NCBI GenBank assembly: GCA_021796055.1
Contig: JAJYOS010000071.1
Coordinates: 1 to 13,061 of the forward strand
Reading direction: 5' to 3'
From: Bacteroidota bacterium
GTDB taxonomy: Bacteria; Bacteroidota; Kryptoniia; Kryptoniales; JAKASW01
Length of the DNA stretch: 13,061 bases
Shown here: piece by piece, positions 1 through 8,600 of the stretch
Numbering within the stretch: the first letter of the stretch is position 1
Layout: the number at the start of each line of letters is the position of its first letter
Translations under genes and position numbers: made by a program
Notes under the pieces: model-generated
Seen by the model: the letters and a program-made list of their open reading frames with translations, nothing else
What the model was told of the DNA's origin: nothing
The model's database searches: none

Positions 1-47
1 TCGCAAGAAAGCCCCTACTGGCGTGCGGTTCGTCACACTTCTAGCTC

Positions 48-791
48 TCAGGCTATATCGACCGGATAAGCCGACGAATCAACCCACCAGACAAGCCTGC
101 CATTGACCGATTCAATTCCCCTCGCCGGGAAGATGTGGTAATCACTTTCACTGTCCAGAACTTCCCGCAACGCAGCAGTCTTGTCGCTGCCGGTTACTAG
201 AAAATATATTGACGCCGACCTATTGAGGAGAGGATAGGTAGTCGTGATCCGCTTGGATGGGGTCGCCGGGACATCGACAGCCATCACCCATTTGCGACAC
301 TCATCCAAAGCTTTCGAATGCGGGAAAAGTGAAGCTGTGTGCCCCTCCTTACCCATTCCGAGGAGGAGCAAATCGAATGTGCTCCCAACATCTTGAAAAA
401 ACTTTCTGAGTGTCCTCTCGTATGTCGCGGCTGCCTTCTGCGGCCCGGACAGATCCGTCCGAATTGCATGGATGTTTGCTTCTGGAATCGGGACAAGATC
501 CAGCAGCGTCTCCTTAGCCATCAGATAATTACTGCTTTTGTCGGAGTGAGGCACGTACCGTTCATCACCGAAAAAAATTTGAACTGAACCCCAAGGGATT
601 TCGTCGCGGTGACGAGTGGCGAGGAGATGGTGGAGTGTCCTCGGGGTGTTGCCTCCTGAAAGAGCGATTGAGCAGCTTCCCCTTTTTCCGACAGCTTCTT
701 CGATCAGGCTGGCCATGTTCGCTGCCGCGGCTTTGCTTAGTTCGTCAAGATTTGGGAATCTTTTCAGTTCCCCTCTCATAACGTTGACCAC
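48..791 (-). CDS. pgl: 6-phosphogluconolactonase (Pgl)
   Basis: Hydrolyses 6-phosphoglucono-1,5-lactone to 6-phosphogluconate in the cytoplasm, the second step of the oxidative pentose phosphate pathway. The 247-residue product is the normal length for the SugarP isomerase-like (NagB/Pgl) family and shows its motifs in order: SGGNTP near residues 45-50, FFGDERYVP with SSNY about 73-90, LLLGMGKEGHTASLFP about 142-157 (family DGHTASLFP, with Glu for the usual Asp), a KRITTTYPLLN segment, and a C-terminal VTGSDKTAAL phosphate-site segment. It is the last gene of the GH15-gnd-zwf-pgl run and overlaps the end of zwf. Two starts are possible: a GTG at 791, four bases after an AAGGAG, and an ATG at 779 that forms a 4-nt ATGA overlap with the zwf stop but lies 16 nt from that site. 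I give the longer form; the difference is only four residues. Function is secure; the start is not. Confidence 0.95.
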   Translation of the reverse strand: MVNVMRGELKRFPNLDELSKAAAANMASLIEEAVGKRGSCSIALSGGNTPRTLHHLLATRHRDEIPWGSVQIFFGDERYVPHSDKSSNYLMAKETLLDLVPIPEANIHAIRTDLSGPQKAAATYERTLRKFFQDVGSTFDLLLLGMGKEGHTASLFPHSKALDECRKWVMAVDVPATPSKRITTTYPLLNRSASIYFLVTGSDKTAALREVLDSESDYHIFPARGIESVNGRLVWWVDSSAYPVDIA

Positions 792-2218
792 TTTTCTCCT
801 TCCAGCAGCCTTTCAGCTTCGACTGGTCCCCAAGTGCCCGACGCGTATTTATGCACATCGAACTTTTGTGACAGCAGCGGAGTGTAAAGCTCCCATGAAG
901 CTTCAACCTCATCAGCACGCACAAACAGCGTCTGGTCTCCTCTCAAGACATCGAGGAGAAGAGTTTCGTAGGCGTCCGGTATTCTGCCGAACACCTCTCC
1001 GTACTGGAAATGGAGTCGCTGGGTGGAAAGTCTGTAAGCGTCGCCCGGTTCTTTCACCTTGAAGGAGAGGTCAAAGCCTTCATTGGGCTGGAGAGTCATG
1101 ATCAATTTATTCGGCTGGATATCCCTGATTGAGAATTGTCGGAAAATTGAAACCGGAGGACGCCTGAATGTTATCGCGACTTCGGTTATTCCCTTAAACA
1201 TTCTTTTTCCGGTCCGGAGGATAAATGGGACTCCCTGCCAGCGCCAGTTCGAGATGTTGAGTTTCAGCGCGACATATGTTTCCGTCTTTGAATCGGGGCT
1301 GACTCTTTCTTCCTCAAGGTAACCTTCCACTTCCTTCCCCTCCACCGCGCCGCGCATGTACTGACCGAAAACGACGTTGTCGGGAGAGATCGGCGAAATC
1401 GCCTTCACCACCTTGACCTTCTCGTGGCGAACCGCGTCCGCCTCGAGCGCCGTCGGCACTTCCATCGCGGTGAGCGTCGTAATCTGTGTGAGGTGATTCT
1501 GAATCATGTCGCGGAGTGCGCCGACCCTGTCATAGTATCCACCCCTGTGTTCCGCGCCAACAGTCTCTGCGACGGTTATTTCGACACGTTCGATACGGTC
1601 TCTGTTCCACAGCGATTCAAACATAGCGTTGCTGAAGCGGAAAGCGATCAGGTTCTGAACTGTTTCTTTGCCGAGATAATGGTCGATTCTATATATCTGC
1701 GATTCATTGAAGTAGTTGTGCACCAGCGCGTTCAATTCGCGCGCGGACTGGAGGTCCTGTCCGAACGGTTTCTCGACAACGAGTTTGATATCTCCCTGGC
1801 TCTTGTTAAGTCCGACCTCGCCGAGATTCTTGATAGCGTTGGGAAATACTGATGGCGGGACTGCGAGATAGAATATCCTATTGCCAGTTAAATTCGATTT
1901 CTTTTCGAGTTCCAATATCCTGTCGGAAAGCGACTTGTATTCTTCCAGTGATCCGCCTCCGACAGAGTGGTAATAAACCCAATCGAATGATTCGGTCCTC
2001 ACGTTCATATCGAGGCCTTCCTCTTCGGCAGACCTCGCTACGAAGTCTCGGTAACTCTCGTCATTATGTTTCTTGCCGGTCCCCGCCCCGATGAGTAGGA
2101 ATTCCGAAAGATGCCTTTCCCGAAGCTTGCAGATGGCTGGGAGAAGTTTCCTCCGCGCCAGGTCGCCGGTACCTCCGACGATCACGAGCAGATATGGAGG
2201 GATTCTTTTTGAATTCAT
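776..2218 (-). CDS. zwf: Glucose-6-phosphate 1-dehydrogenase (Zwf)
   Basis: Oxidises glucose 6-phosphate to 6-phosphoglucono-lactone with NAD(P)+, the entry step of the oxidative pentose phosphate pathway. The 480-residue protein is full length. Seen in order: dinucleotide fingerprint GGTGDLARRK at 15-24; EKPFG at 149-153 with the conserved Lys150; the active-site signature RIDHYLGKE at 177-185; and GGYYDRVGALRDMIQNHL at 228-245, whose His244 matches the general base. I chose the ATG at 2218 rather than an in-frame start at 2251 because AAGGAGGG lies 8 nt before it and the longer form would run into gnd. Only one base separates it from the gnd stop. The fingerprint has Thr17, as in the dual-cofactor Leuconostoc mesenteroides enzyme (GGTGDLAKRK), instead of the common GASGDL. 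The loop after the second strand reads GAGTGKK (44-50), where family members usually carry an Arg for the NADP 2'-phosphate. Cofactor preference is therefore open. Confidence 0.97.
   Translation of the reverse strand: MNSKRIPPYLLVIVGGTGDLARRKLLPAICKLRERHLSEFLLIGAGTGKKHNDESYRDFVARSAEEEGLDMNVRTESFDWVYYHSVGGGSLEEYKSLSDRILELEKKSNLTGNRIFYLAVPPSVFPNAIKNLGEVGLNKSQGDIKLVVEKPFGQDLQSARELNALVHNYFNESQIYRIDHYLGKETVQNLIAFRFSNAMFESLWNRDRIERVEITVAETVGAEHRGGYYDRVGALRDMIQNHLTQITTLTAMEVPTALEADAVRHEKVKVVKAISPISPDNVVFGQYMRGAVEGKEVEGYLEEERVSPDSKTETYVALKLNISNWRWQGVPFILRTGKRMFKGITEVAITFRRPPVSIFRQFSIRDIQPNKLIMTLQPNEGFDLSFKVKEPGDAYRLSTQRLHFQYGEVFGRIPDAYETLLLDVLRGDQTLFVRADEVEASWELYTPLLSQKFDVHKYASGTWGPVEAERLLEGEKWSTL
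796..801 (-). promoter_or_regulatory. Shine-Dalgarno site for pgl
   Basis: AAGGAG on the minus strand, inside the 3' end of zwf. It lies 4 nt before the GTG at 791 and 16 nt before the ATG at 779. The spacing to GTG is short but workable and the spacing to ATG is long. This favours GTG unless pgl is translated by coupling through the ATGA overlap. Confidence 0.55.
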
Positions 2219-2219
2219 A

Positions 2220-3128
2220 TTAATTTCCCTCCTTGACGGCGTGTCCGCCAAATTCGTGCCTCATCATCGCCAGGAGTCTCCCGCCGAATTCCTCTGTATC
2301 CTGACTCGAAAATCTTTCATAAAGTGACTGAGTTATGACGGGAAGTGACACGCCAAGATCTATCGCTTCAAAAGCGGTCCATCGCCCTTCGCCTGAATCG
2401 GCGACAAACGGGGCGACGTCTTTGAGATCCTGGTCCTTCTTAAGAGCGTCGGCCGTCAAATCGAGGAGCCAGCTCCTCACGACACTTCCGAACCGCCACA
2501 CCTCCGCTATCTGGTGAAGGTCGAGGTCAAATTCGCTTTTCTTCCTGAGGAGCTCGAAACCCTCGGCATAGGCTTCCATTAGACCATACTCAATTCCATT
2601 ATGAACCATCTTAACAAAATGGCCGGAGCCACTTGGTCCGACGTGCCCCCACCCCTTTTCTTTTCCGGGAGCGAGAGTTTCGAAAACCGGCTTCAATAGA
2701 TTGACAGCCTTGGCATCTCCTCCAACCATCATACTGTAGCCTTCCTTCAGACCCCATATTCCTCCGCTCACACCCGCGTCAATCATGCTAATGCCATGAT
2801 CTGAAAGCTTCTTCGCCCGGCGGACCGAATCCTTGTAGTAAGAATTTCCTCCGTCGATGAGCACGTCTCCCGCTTTAAGCTTGGGGATTAGAAGGTCTAT
2901 CGTGTCGTCAACGGGCTTCCCAGCCGGCACCATTATCCAGACTATCTTCGGATCGGGAAGTTTCTTAAGCAGATCATCTATTGAACTCGCTCCTTCATTT
3001 CCGTCTTCAACGATCTTTTTCACCGCCTGAGGGTCTCTGTCAAAGCCAACTACTTTATGTCCCCCCTGAAGGAGCCTTTTTGCCATATTGGCTCCCATTT
3101 TACCTAAACCTATAAGTCCTATTTTCAT
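2220..3128 (-). CDS. gnd: 6-phosphogluconate dehydrogenase, decarboxylating, short form
   Basis: Oxidatively decarboxylates 6-phosphogluconate to ribulose 5-phosphate and CO2, the third step of the oxidative pentose phosphate pathway. At 302 residues it is the short bacterial form (YqeC/GndA-like), not the classical enzyme of about 470 residues. Seen: Rossmann fingerprint GLGKMG at 7-12; DGGNSYYKDS at 92-101; the substrate signature DAGVSGGIWGLKEGYSMMVG at 117-136; and KMVHNGIEYG at 173-182, giving Lys173, Asn177 and Glu180 as the expected catalytic and substrate residues. The C-terminus ends in a FGGHAV segment typical of the short form. The second Rossmann strand ends in Asp30 (GFDRDP), a residue that usually binds the ribose hydroxyls of NAD+, whereas NADP-linked forms commonly show NRT there. 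It follows the GH15 gene by 12 nt and sits 1 nt before zwf. AAGGAG at 3137-3142 overlaps the GH15 stop and lies 8 nt from the ATG. Confidence 0.96.
   Translation of the reverse strand: MKIGLIGLGKMGANMAKRLLQGGHKVVGFDRDPQAVKKIVEDGNEGASSIDDLLKKLPDPKIVWIMVPAGKPVDDTIDLLIPKLKAGDVLIDGGNSYYKDSVRRAKKLSDHGISMIDAGVSGGIWGLKEGYSMMVGGDAKAVNLLKPVFETLAPGKEKGWGHVGPSGSGHFVKMVHNGIEYGLMEAYAEGFELLRKKSEFDLDLHQIAEVWRFGSVVRSWLLDLTADALKKDQDLKDVAPFVADSGEGRWTAFEAIDLGVSLPVITQSLYERFSSQDTEEFGGRLLAMMRHEFGGHAVKEGN
2227..2234 (-). promoter_or_regulatory. Shine-Dalgarno site for zwf
   Basis: AAGGAGGG on the minus strand, 8 nt before the ATG at 2218 and inside the last codons of gnd. It decides the zwf start: the in-frame upstream start at 2251 would ignore this site and add 11 residues that the family does not need. 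Confidence 0.8.
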
Positions 3129-3136
3129 TTCATTAT

Positions 3137-3142
3137 CTCCTT
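3137..3142 (-). promoter_or_regulatory. Shine-Dalgarno site for gnd
   Basis: AAGGAG on the minus strand, 8 nt before the gnd ATG. It shares bases with the TAA stop of the upstream GH15 gene (TAAGGAG), so ribosomes ending the first gene are well placed to start the second. Confidence 0.8.
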
Positions 3143-5528
3143 ATTCGATTGAAACTGCGAAGTTTGTTCCTTCCCAGTTATTCGACTCTCTCCAATAGAA
3201 AGTAAACAAAATTTTTCCGCCTTCGTTCTCTTCTGAAAAGTCGATATCCGCGACGTGAAGCCCGAGCTGGGTATCGTTGGTCCGCGTGTCGTGGACATTT
3301 TTCCATTCATCGGACGACCAATGAACAACCGCGGGGGCGAGAACTTCTATTCTCAGTTTCAACCCATTTTTTATAGATCTTATTTTATGATTGAATCTCC
3401 ACGACGCAAAGGCGGACGGATGTTTTTCCTTGATGTATCTTTGCACGGTCTGTGGCGGCCTATCGAAGACCGCGCCATCTTCAAGCGACCTCACAAGCTT
3501 GATGTATTCAGCATGCGCCCAGACAAGCGGCATTGCAGACCCTGAAGGGCGACCGAAGAAGAGCTCTTTCTCCGTAATGTCAGGTGAATCCCATACTTGT
3601 TCCGGGAGAAGTCCGCCATCGCCAGCGAACGATTCCATCGCCTTCAAAAGCTTCTCGGCGACGGCCTTATTTCCTTTCGCGAGTTCGTAGTGCGCTCTCT
3701 CTCCAGTAAGAAGAGGCCATGCTCTCCCTACTCCGGTGCCGTCAAAGGGTGTACCATCTTCGTGCTCGCCGTAGCCGTCGTCGTTATATCTGTGCCATGA
3801 AGGACCGGCAGGTGTTTCGACGCGCAACAACTTGTCGATTGCCTTCACCGTGTTCGCTATTCTCGGATCGGATGCATCTCGAAGTCCGAGCCGAACAAGC
3901 GCGAGTGCGTCAGGACTGACAATGTGAGTCGCTTTCATATTGGTGTCTGCTGGAGGCCTGTTCTTTATCGGCACGTAGCCATCCTTAGGTGAACCGGATT
4001 CAGCGACGTCGATGGGGGAAATGCGGACGTAGTAGCCTTCCACTCCGAGTTCACGCGCGAGTTTGGTGTCGGTTACATAAATCCATCTTTCAATGCTGGA
4101 GTTCCAGGCGTCGGCCGTCTCCAAAAGGTAGTCAGCCATTTTGTCATTTTCAAATCGTCTCGCGTATTCGGCGGCAACGACAAGGCCTGCAATTTCGGCG
4201 GCGAGAGTGAATGGAGTATAACCCGGATCTTCCTCCCATCGGTCCTGCTGGCTGATGGGACCATTTCTCACGACGAAGCCTGCCGCCCTGCGCACCATCG
4301 GCCAGAAGCGTTCGAGATCTTCCGCGTTTAGAGCACCTTTCCTGAAGGCATGATCGACGAGGAGTATGGGAAGAGCGGTTTCGTCCATCTGTATACCACC
4401 CCAGTATGCTCTCCCGTCCATCCACATATTCTGCGGCCAATGGCCATCTATCTCCTGTGTCGCTTCTAGATACGTCAGCGCCTGTCTCACCTCGTCGTTT
4501 GCTCCGAAAGCAAGAAAGGCACCGCCTGCCTCAACCATGTCGCGCGGCCAGACAAGATGATACCCGCCAAGGTCATCATCACCTTTTGAGAAGCCCCATG
4601 GTATGGAAAGGCTCGCGATAATTCCGCCCGGCATGTAGACTCCGAGGTGAGCCTTTAGCACCACTCTGCTTATCCCGGAGAGACGAGCCTTCTGTTTCGG
4701 CCTCACTTTATCCTTGTTCCATGTTTCCCAAAATTTGACATATCGTTCGTAAGAGCTGTCGAAGCCGTCGAACAAGGAAGCGATTGCGTGGTGCGCTGCC
4801 TCGTCAGGGGTTCTTCCGAAACCGAGTGCGAGCAAGAATTCCCCGTTCGTTGACGACAAGTCAAGCTCCGCGGTGAGAGCAATATTACCGTTCTCGGCCT
4901 TTTCGTAAAGCCTGGTAAGTTGCCTATTGGCCTTCAGATCCATCCAACCGTCCGAACTGCCGACGAAGCCTGCCGAGGCTTTCTTGAAAGGCACGGAGGC
5001 AATCATGGCTAGCGCGTAGCCGTCTCTCGAAGCTGCAAGAGCTTGCCTCCCTTTGAATTCGCCGATCCATCCGGTGTTTTCCGCGCCTCTGTTGGCTATG
5101 TGGGGCGATAGTATAGCATGTACCATGTAGTCGGAAAGATCGCCCGTAAGCGGAGTGAACTTCACTCTTTGAAGGACGACTGGGCGTCGCGGGTCCGTTA
5201 TTACGTTCTTCTCAATTATATATCGACCATAAAAACACTTGTTTGTGAGAAGATAAGCTGGTATATCCGGCTCCATGAATGAAGCGGAATGTTTTGTATC
5301 TCTCTTTTCTTCAGAAAAGAAATTGTTTCCGCTTGTTACAATTAGCTCCGCGTCTCGAATCATGGCCTGATCCATACGCGGATAATACACCTCGTTTAGT
5401 ATCCCGTGAGAAAGTGTGAACCAGACGGGACTTACTCCTGCATATGCTACACCGATTCCCTCTTTCGCGCTGGATGTCCATCTTGCTGGTATGCCCGGCC
5501 AACCCGGTGCCATGTTTGAACTCGACAT
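3141..5528 (-). CDS. Glucan 1,4-alpha-glucosidase (glucoamylase), GH15
   Basis: Inverting exo-hydrolase expected to release beta-glucose from the non-reducing ends of alpha-1,4-glucan, such as glycogen or maltodextrin. The 795-residue layout matches bacterial GH15 enzymes: an N-terminal glucodextranase-type beta domain (about 8-275, opening with PGIPARWTSSAKEGIG), an (alpha/alpha)6 catalytic barrel (about 285-685), and a C-terminal beta-rich tail (about 690-795). Barrel motifs seen: HLVWPRDM at 324-331, DGHWPQNMWMDG at 361-372, GGIQMDETA at 377-385, RWEEDPGY at 430-437 carrying the putative acid Glu432 or Glu433, and LLPEQVWD at 640-647 carrying the putative base Glu643. There is no signal peptide or membrane segment, so it should act in the cytoplasm. 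It opens the operon with gnd, zwf and pgl and has its own promoter and an AGAGG site about 10 nt before the start. Family members also hydrolyse glucodextran or trehalose, so exact substrate is less certain than class. Confidence 0.93.
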   Translation of the reverse strand: MSSSNMAPGWPGIPARWTSSAKEGIGVAYAGVSPVWFTLSHGILNEVYYPRMDQAMIRDAELIVTSGNNFFSEEKRDTKHSASFMEPDIPAYLLTNKCFYGRYIIEKNVITDPRRPVVLQRVKFTPLTGDLSDYMVHAILSPHIANRGAENTGWIGEFKGRQALAASRDGYALAMIASVPFKKASAGFVGSSDGWMDLKANRQLTRLYEKAENGNIALTAELDLSSTNGEFLLALGFGRTPDEAAHHAIASLFDGFDSSYERYVKFWETWNKDKVRPKQKARLSGISRVVLKAHLGVYMPGGIIASLSIPWGFSKGDDDLGGYHLVWPRDMVEAGGAFLAFGANDEVRQALTYLEATQEIDGHWPQNMWMDGRAYWGGIQMDETALPILLVDHAFRKGALNAEDLERFWPMVRRAAGFVVRNGPISQQDRWEEDPGYTPFTLAAEIAGLVVAAEYARRFENDKMADYLLETADAWNSSIERWIYVTDTKLARELGVEGYYVRISPIDVAESGSPKDGYVPIKNRPPADTNMKATHIVSPDALALVRLGLRDASDPRIANTVKAIDKLLRVETPAGPSWHRYNDDGYGEHEDGTPFDGTGVGRAWPLLTGERAHYELAKGNKAVAEKLLKAMESFAGDGGLLPEQVWDSPDITEKELFFGRPSGSAMPLVWAHAEYIKLVRSLEDGAVFDRPPQTVQRYIKEKHPSAFASWRFNHKIRSIKNGLKLRIEVLAPAVVHWSSDEWKNVHDTRTNDTQLGLHVADIDFSEENEGGKILFTFYWRESNNWEGTNFAVSIE

Positions 5529-5688
5529 AAGATAATTTCCTCTCTTTCCGTCGATTCATTTTAAAGAAACACTCATATATTGGCAAGGAAGAAATGGTTA
5601 AAACGAGATTAAAGTCTTTTCATTGACATGGATGGGGGAACAGAGTCGCGCCGCTGTATTCTCTTAATGAATCAGCTGCTGGTTCTTC
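5529..5688. other. Intergenic region between the kinase gene and the GH15 operon
   Basis: A 160-bp AT-rich gap. It holds the promoter described at 5558-5586 and the GH15 ribosome binding site (AGAGG at 5539-5543). I looked for a strong hairpin followed by a T-run after the kinase stop and found none, so read-through from the kinase gene into the metabolic operon cannot be excluded. Confidence 0.7.
5558..5586 (-). promoter_or_regulatory. Sigma-70-type promoter of the GH15-gnd-zwf-pgl operon
   Basis: On the minus strand, TTGCCA (5581-5586, one mismatch to TTGACA) is followed after exactly 17 nt by TAAAAT (5558-5563, one mismatch to TATAAT). Transcription would begin near 5551, leaving a leader of about 20 nt before the GH15 start. 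It lies in the only non-coding stretch between the kinase gene and the metabolic genes. I see no clear operator palindrome beside it. Confidence 0.6.
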
Positions 5689-8600
5689 CTATCGGGAGGA
5701 GCGGTCCAGGATATTTCTTACCATATCTGAAAATTCGAACGCGCTGAAGGGCTTCTGGAGAAAATCAATCTTATCGTCCAGCACAAATCCGCGCTGCACC
5801 GCGCTGTCTGTATAGCCGCTTATAAATAGGAATTTCCTGCCTGGATACTTTTGCTCCAACGCATTTCTAAATTCCCTGCCATTCAAATTTGGCATGACCA
5901 CATCTGAAATTACGAGCGAGATTTCCTGAGGGTGGGCGTCAAATACCGCGAGACCTTCCTCCCCGTCAGTCGCTGTGAGGACCGTGTAACCGCTTTCCGT
6001 CAGAAGCGTCTTCATGAATTCTCTCAGCTCATCGTTGTCCTCCACCACCAAAATGGTCTCGAAACCCTTGCTTATTGACTCCAGGTCACGATGTTTCTCG
6101 GGCACCTGCTCGGCTACCCGGTTGACGGCAGGAAAATATACTTTGAAAGTCGTTCCTCGGCCTGTTTCGCTGTAAGCGTTTACGGTGCCGCCATGCTGTT
6201 TGACTATTCCATGAACGACAGACAAGCCAAGTCCAGTCCCTTTTCCAACCTCTTTTGTCGTAAAGAACGGCTCGAAAATCTTCTCAATTGCATCCGGAGC
6301 GATGCCAACTCCAGTGTCGCTCACGCTCATCACGACATATTCTCCCTGCTTCACATCCGGGTGAGTCCGGCAATAGGAGTCGTCCAGCTCAACGGTCCCT
6401 ATATATATTGCGAGCACTCCTCCTTCAGGCATTGCGTCACCAGCATTCACGGCCAGATTTAGAATCACCTGCTCTATCTGGGATGGATCGGCGTGAATAG
6501 TTTTAATATGCTCGCCCGGAGCGAACTCTATTCGAATTTGCTCACCCAACAACCGCTTCAGGAATTCCAGCATATTGCCGATGAGTTCATTGAGATCAAT
6601 ATCTTTCGGCATCAATATCTGGCGTCGCGCGAACGCGAGAAGCTGCTTCGTAATTTTCGCCGCTCTATCGGCCAGACCGTAGATCCGCATCAGGTAATTG
6701 TTAACAGGGTGCGTTTTCTCGATTTTGCCGAGCGCCAATTCCGTGAATCCTATTATACCTCCCAGCACATTGTTGAAGTCATGAGCTATTCCACTGGTCA
6801 ACTGCCCAAGGCTTTCGAGTTTCTGAGACTGGAGAAGCTGCTCCTCGAGTTTCTTTTTTTCTGTAACGTCCTTCAGTATTCCGCGATAAGCGACTATTTC
6901 CCCCGCCTGGTTTCGAATCACGGCCGAAGAGTCCTGGACTATCAAGAGGGTACCGTCTTTCCTTTTCATCAAAATCTGGTTATCCCTAATGATACCTTCA
7001 GCTTCGAGGACGGCAAGCTCCTGGCCTCTGTCATCCGGATTCTCATAGAGACCGGCGACGCTTTCCAGTTCAAGCATCTCGTCTCTTGAACCAAATCCAA
7101 ACATTTTGACACCGGCGGAGTTAATATCGAGAATTTTTCCGGATGGCGTCGTGAGATAGATCGTATCGAGAGACTCCTCGAAAAGATTTCTGTACCTCTC
7201 TTCCGAGCGCCGGAGCATTTCCTCGGAGAGCTTGCGTTCGGTAATGTCCTCTGCCGTGCCGATAACTGCGGGCTTGCCGTGATAAGTGGTGATCGAGCCG
7301 ATCATCTCCACGCGCAATCTTTGGCCCGACTTCTTCAGCGCGCTGAAGTCGTACTTAAAAAACTCAGTTTGGCCGTCGAACAGCCTCCTCATATTCTCAG
7401 AAACCGAGTCCCTGTCCTCAATCGCCACGGTATCCATCATCGATCGCAGGGCTAAAAATTCCTTCGCCGATAGTCCGAACATCCTCTGCATGGCCGGGTT
7501 GACGTAAACGAAGCGGCCTTCCTGCACAATGTAGACTCCTATCATGGATGATTCGACAAGGGTTCTGAATTTCTCTTCACTTTCCCGAATAGCCGCCTCG
7601 GCCTTGGTCATACCTGTAAGGAGTCTCGCATTTTCCAAAGCCACCGCGGCACTTGCGGCAAGTCCCTCAAGCATTTCAACGTCGCTTTCAGTAAACCGTT
7701 TTCCATCCTTGCCATTATGAATCGCGAAGGCCCCCAGGACATCTCCCTTTCTACTCACGATCGGGACGTCTACCAGGTTGTATATCCCAAACTTCTCGTG
7801 TAGTTCCCTAATCGCGAGCGGGTCGTGTTTCGAGTCATTGCTGATCCTCGAAAGTTTACTTGCCACTACAAAGCCAGGAGTTCCCTGACCCGGAGCGAAC
7901 CTCACATCGATTGGTATGACATCTCCAGACCTGTTGTATTCCCTGAACACGAGCACCCCGTCTTCTATGAGGCCGACAGTTCCGGCAGTCGCGCCCACGA
8001 GCTCAATTCCCGAAGCCACAAGCGTCCGGAGGATATCGCTAACGTTTAACACGGCGTTTATCTTTACAGTCGCATTAGACAAAATCGTCAATTGTCTGCT
8101 TCGCTCGGCGATCGCGTCTTCAGCCTTTTTCCTTTCTGTCAAGTCTCTCGCGGACGATAGTAGCGCCTTCTTACCGTCGAAATCGACCACCTTCGCGCGC
8201 ACTTCGACGGGTATCCTGGTGCCGTCCTTCTTCATATGTACGGATTCAAGCGTAGACTCCAAATCGACAAACACCCGCTTCAAGCTGTCCTGTGCCCTCG
8301 ACGCGAGCTCCGGCGCGAGGATCTTAGCTACATTCTGTCCGATAATCTCATCACGAGTGTAGCCGAGTTTTTCGCATCCCGCTTCGTTGACCTGCAGGAA
8401 GGTCCCATTTTCATCAAGCATGAAAAATTCGTCGGCTGAACTCTCGAGAAGAAATCTATACCTACTTTCACTGGCGACCAGGGCTTCGTTTGCCGCCGCC
8501 AGCTCAGTCAAATCCACAAGTATACCTCTAAGGCCGACCACTCGAGAGTCGTGAACTATCGCGCTTGCCGAGATGAGCACGGGAAAACGCCGCCCGCTCT

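Noticed and set aside
1..47. Possible terminator after pgl
   Set aside because: Only a 3-bp GCC/GGC pairing is visible with no T-run, so there is no basis for calling a terminator; the operon may continue past the window edge.
616..1062. 148-codon plus-strand ORF across the zwf-pgl junction
   Set aside because: It is antisense to two unmistakable enzymes and carries no recognisable domain.
6493..7089. 198-codon plus-strand ORF antisense to the kinase gene
   Set aside because: It lies wholly opposite the PAS5-to-HisKA part of a well-supported kinase gene. Its translation has no recognisable motif, so it is a shadow of coding constraint on the other strand.
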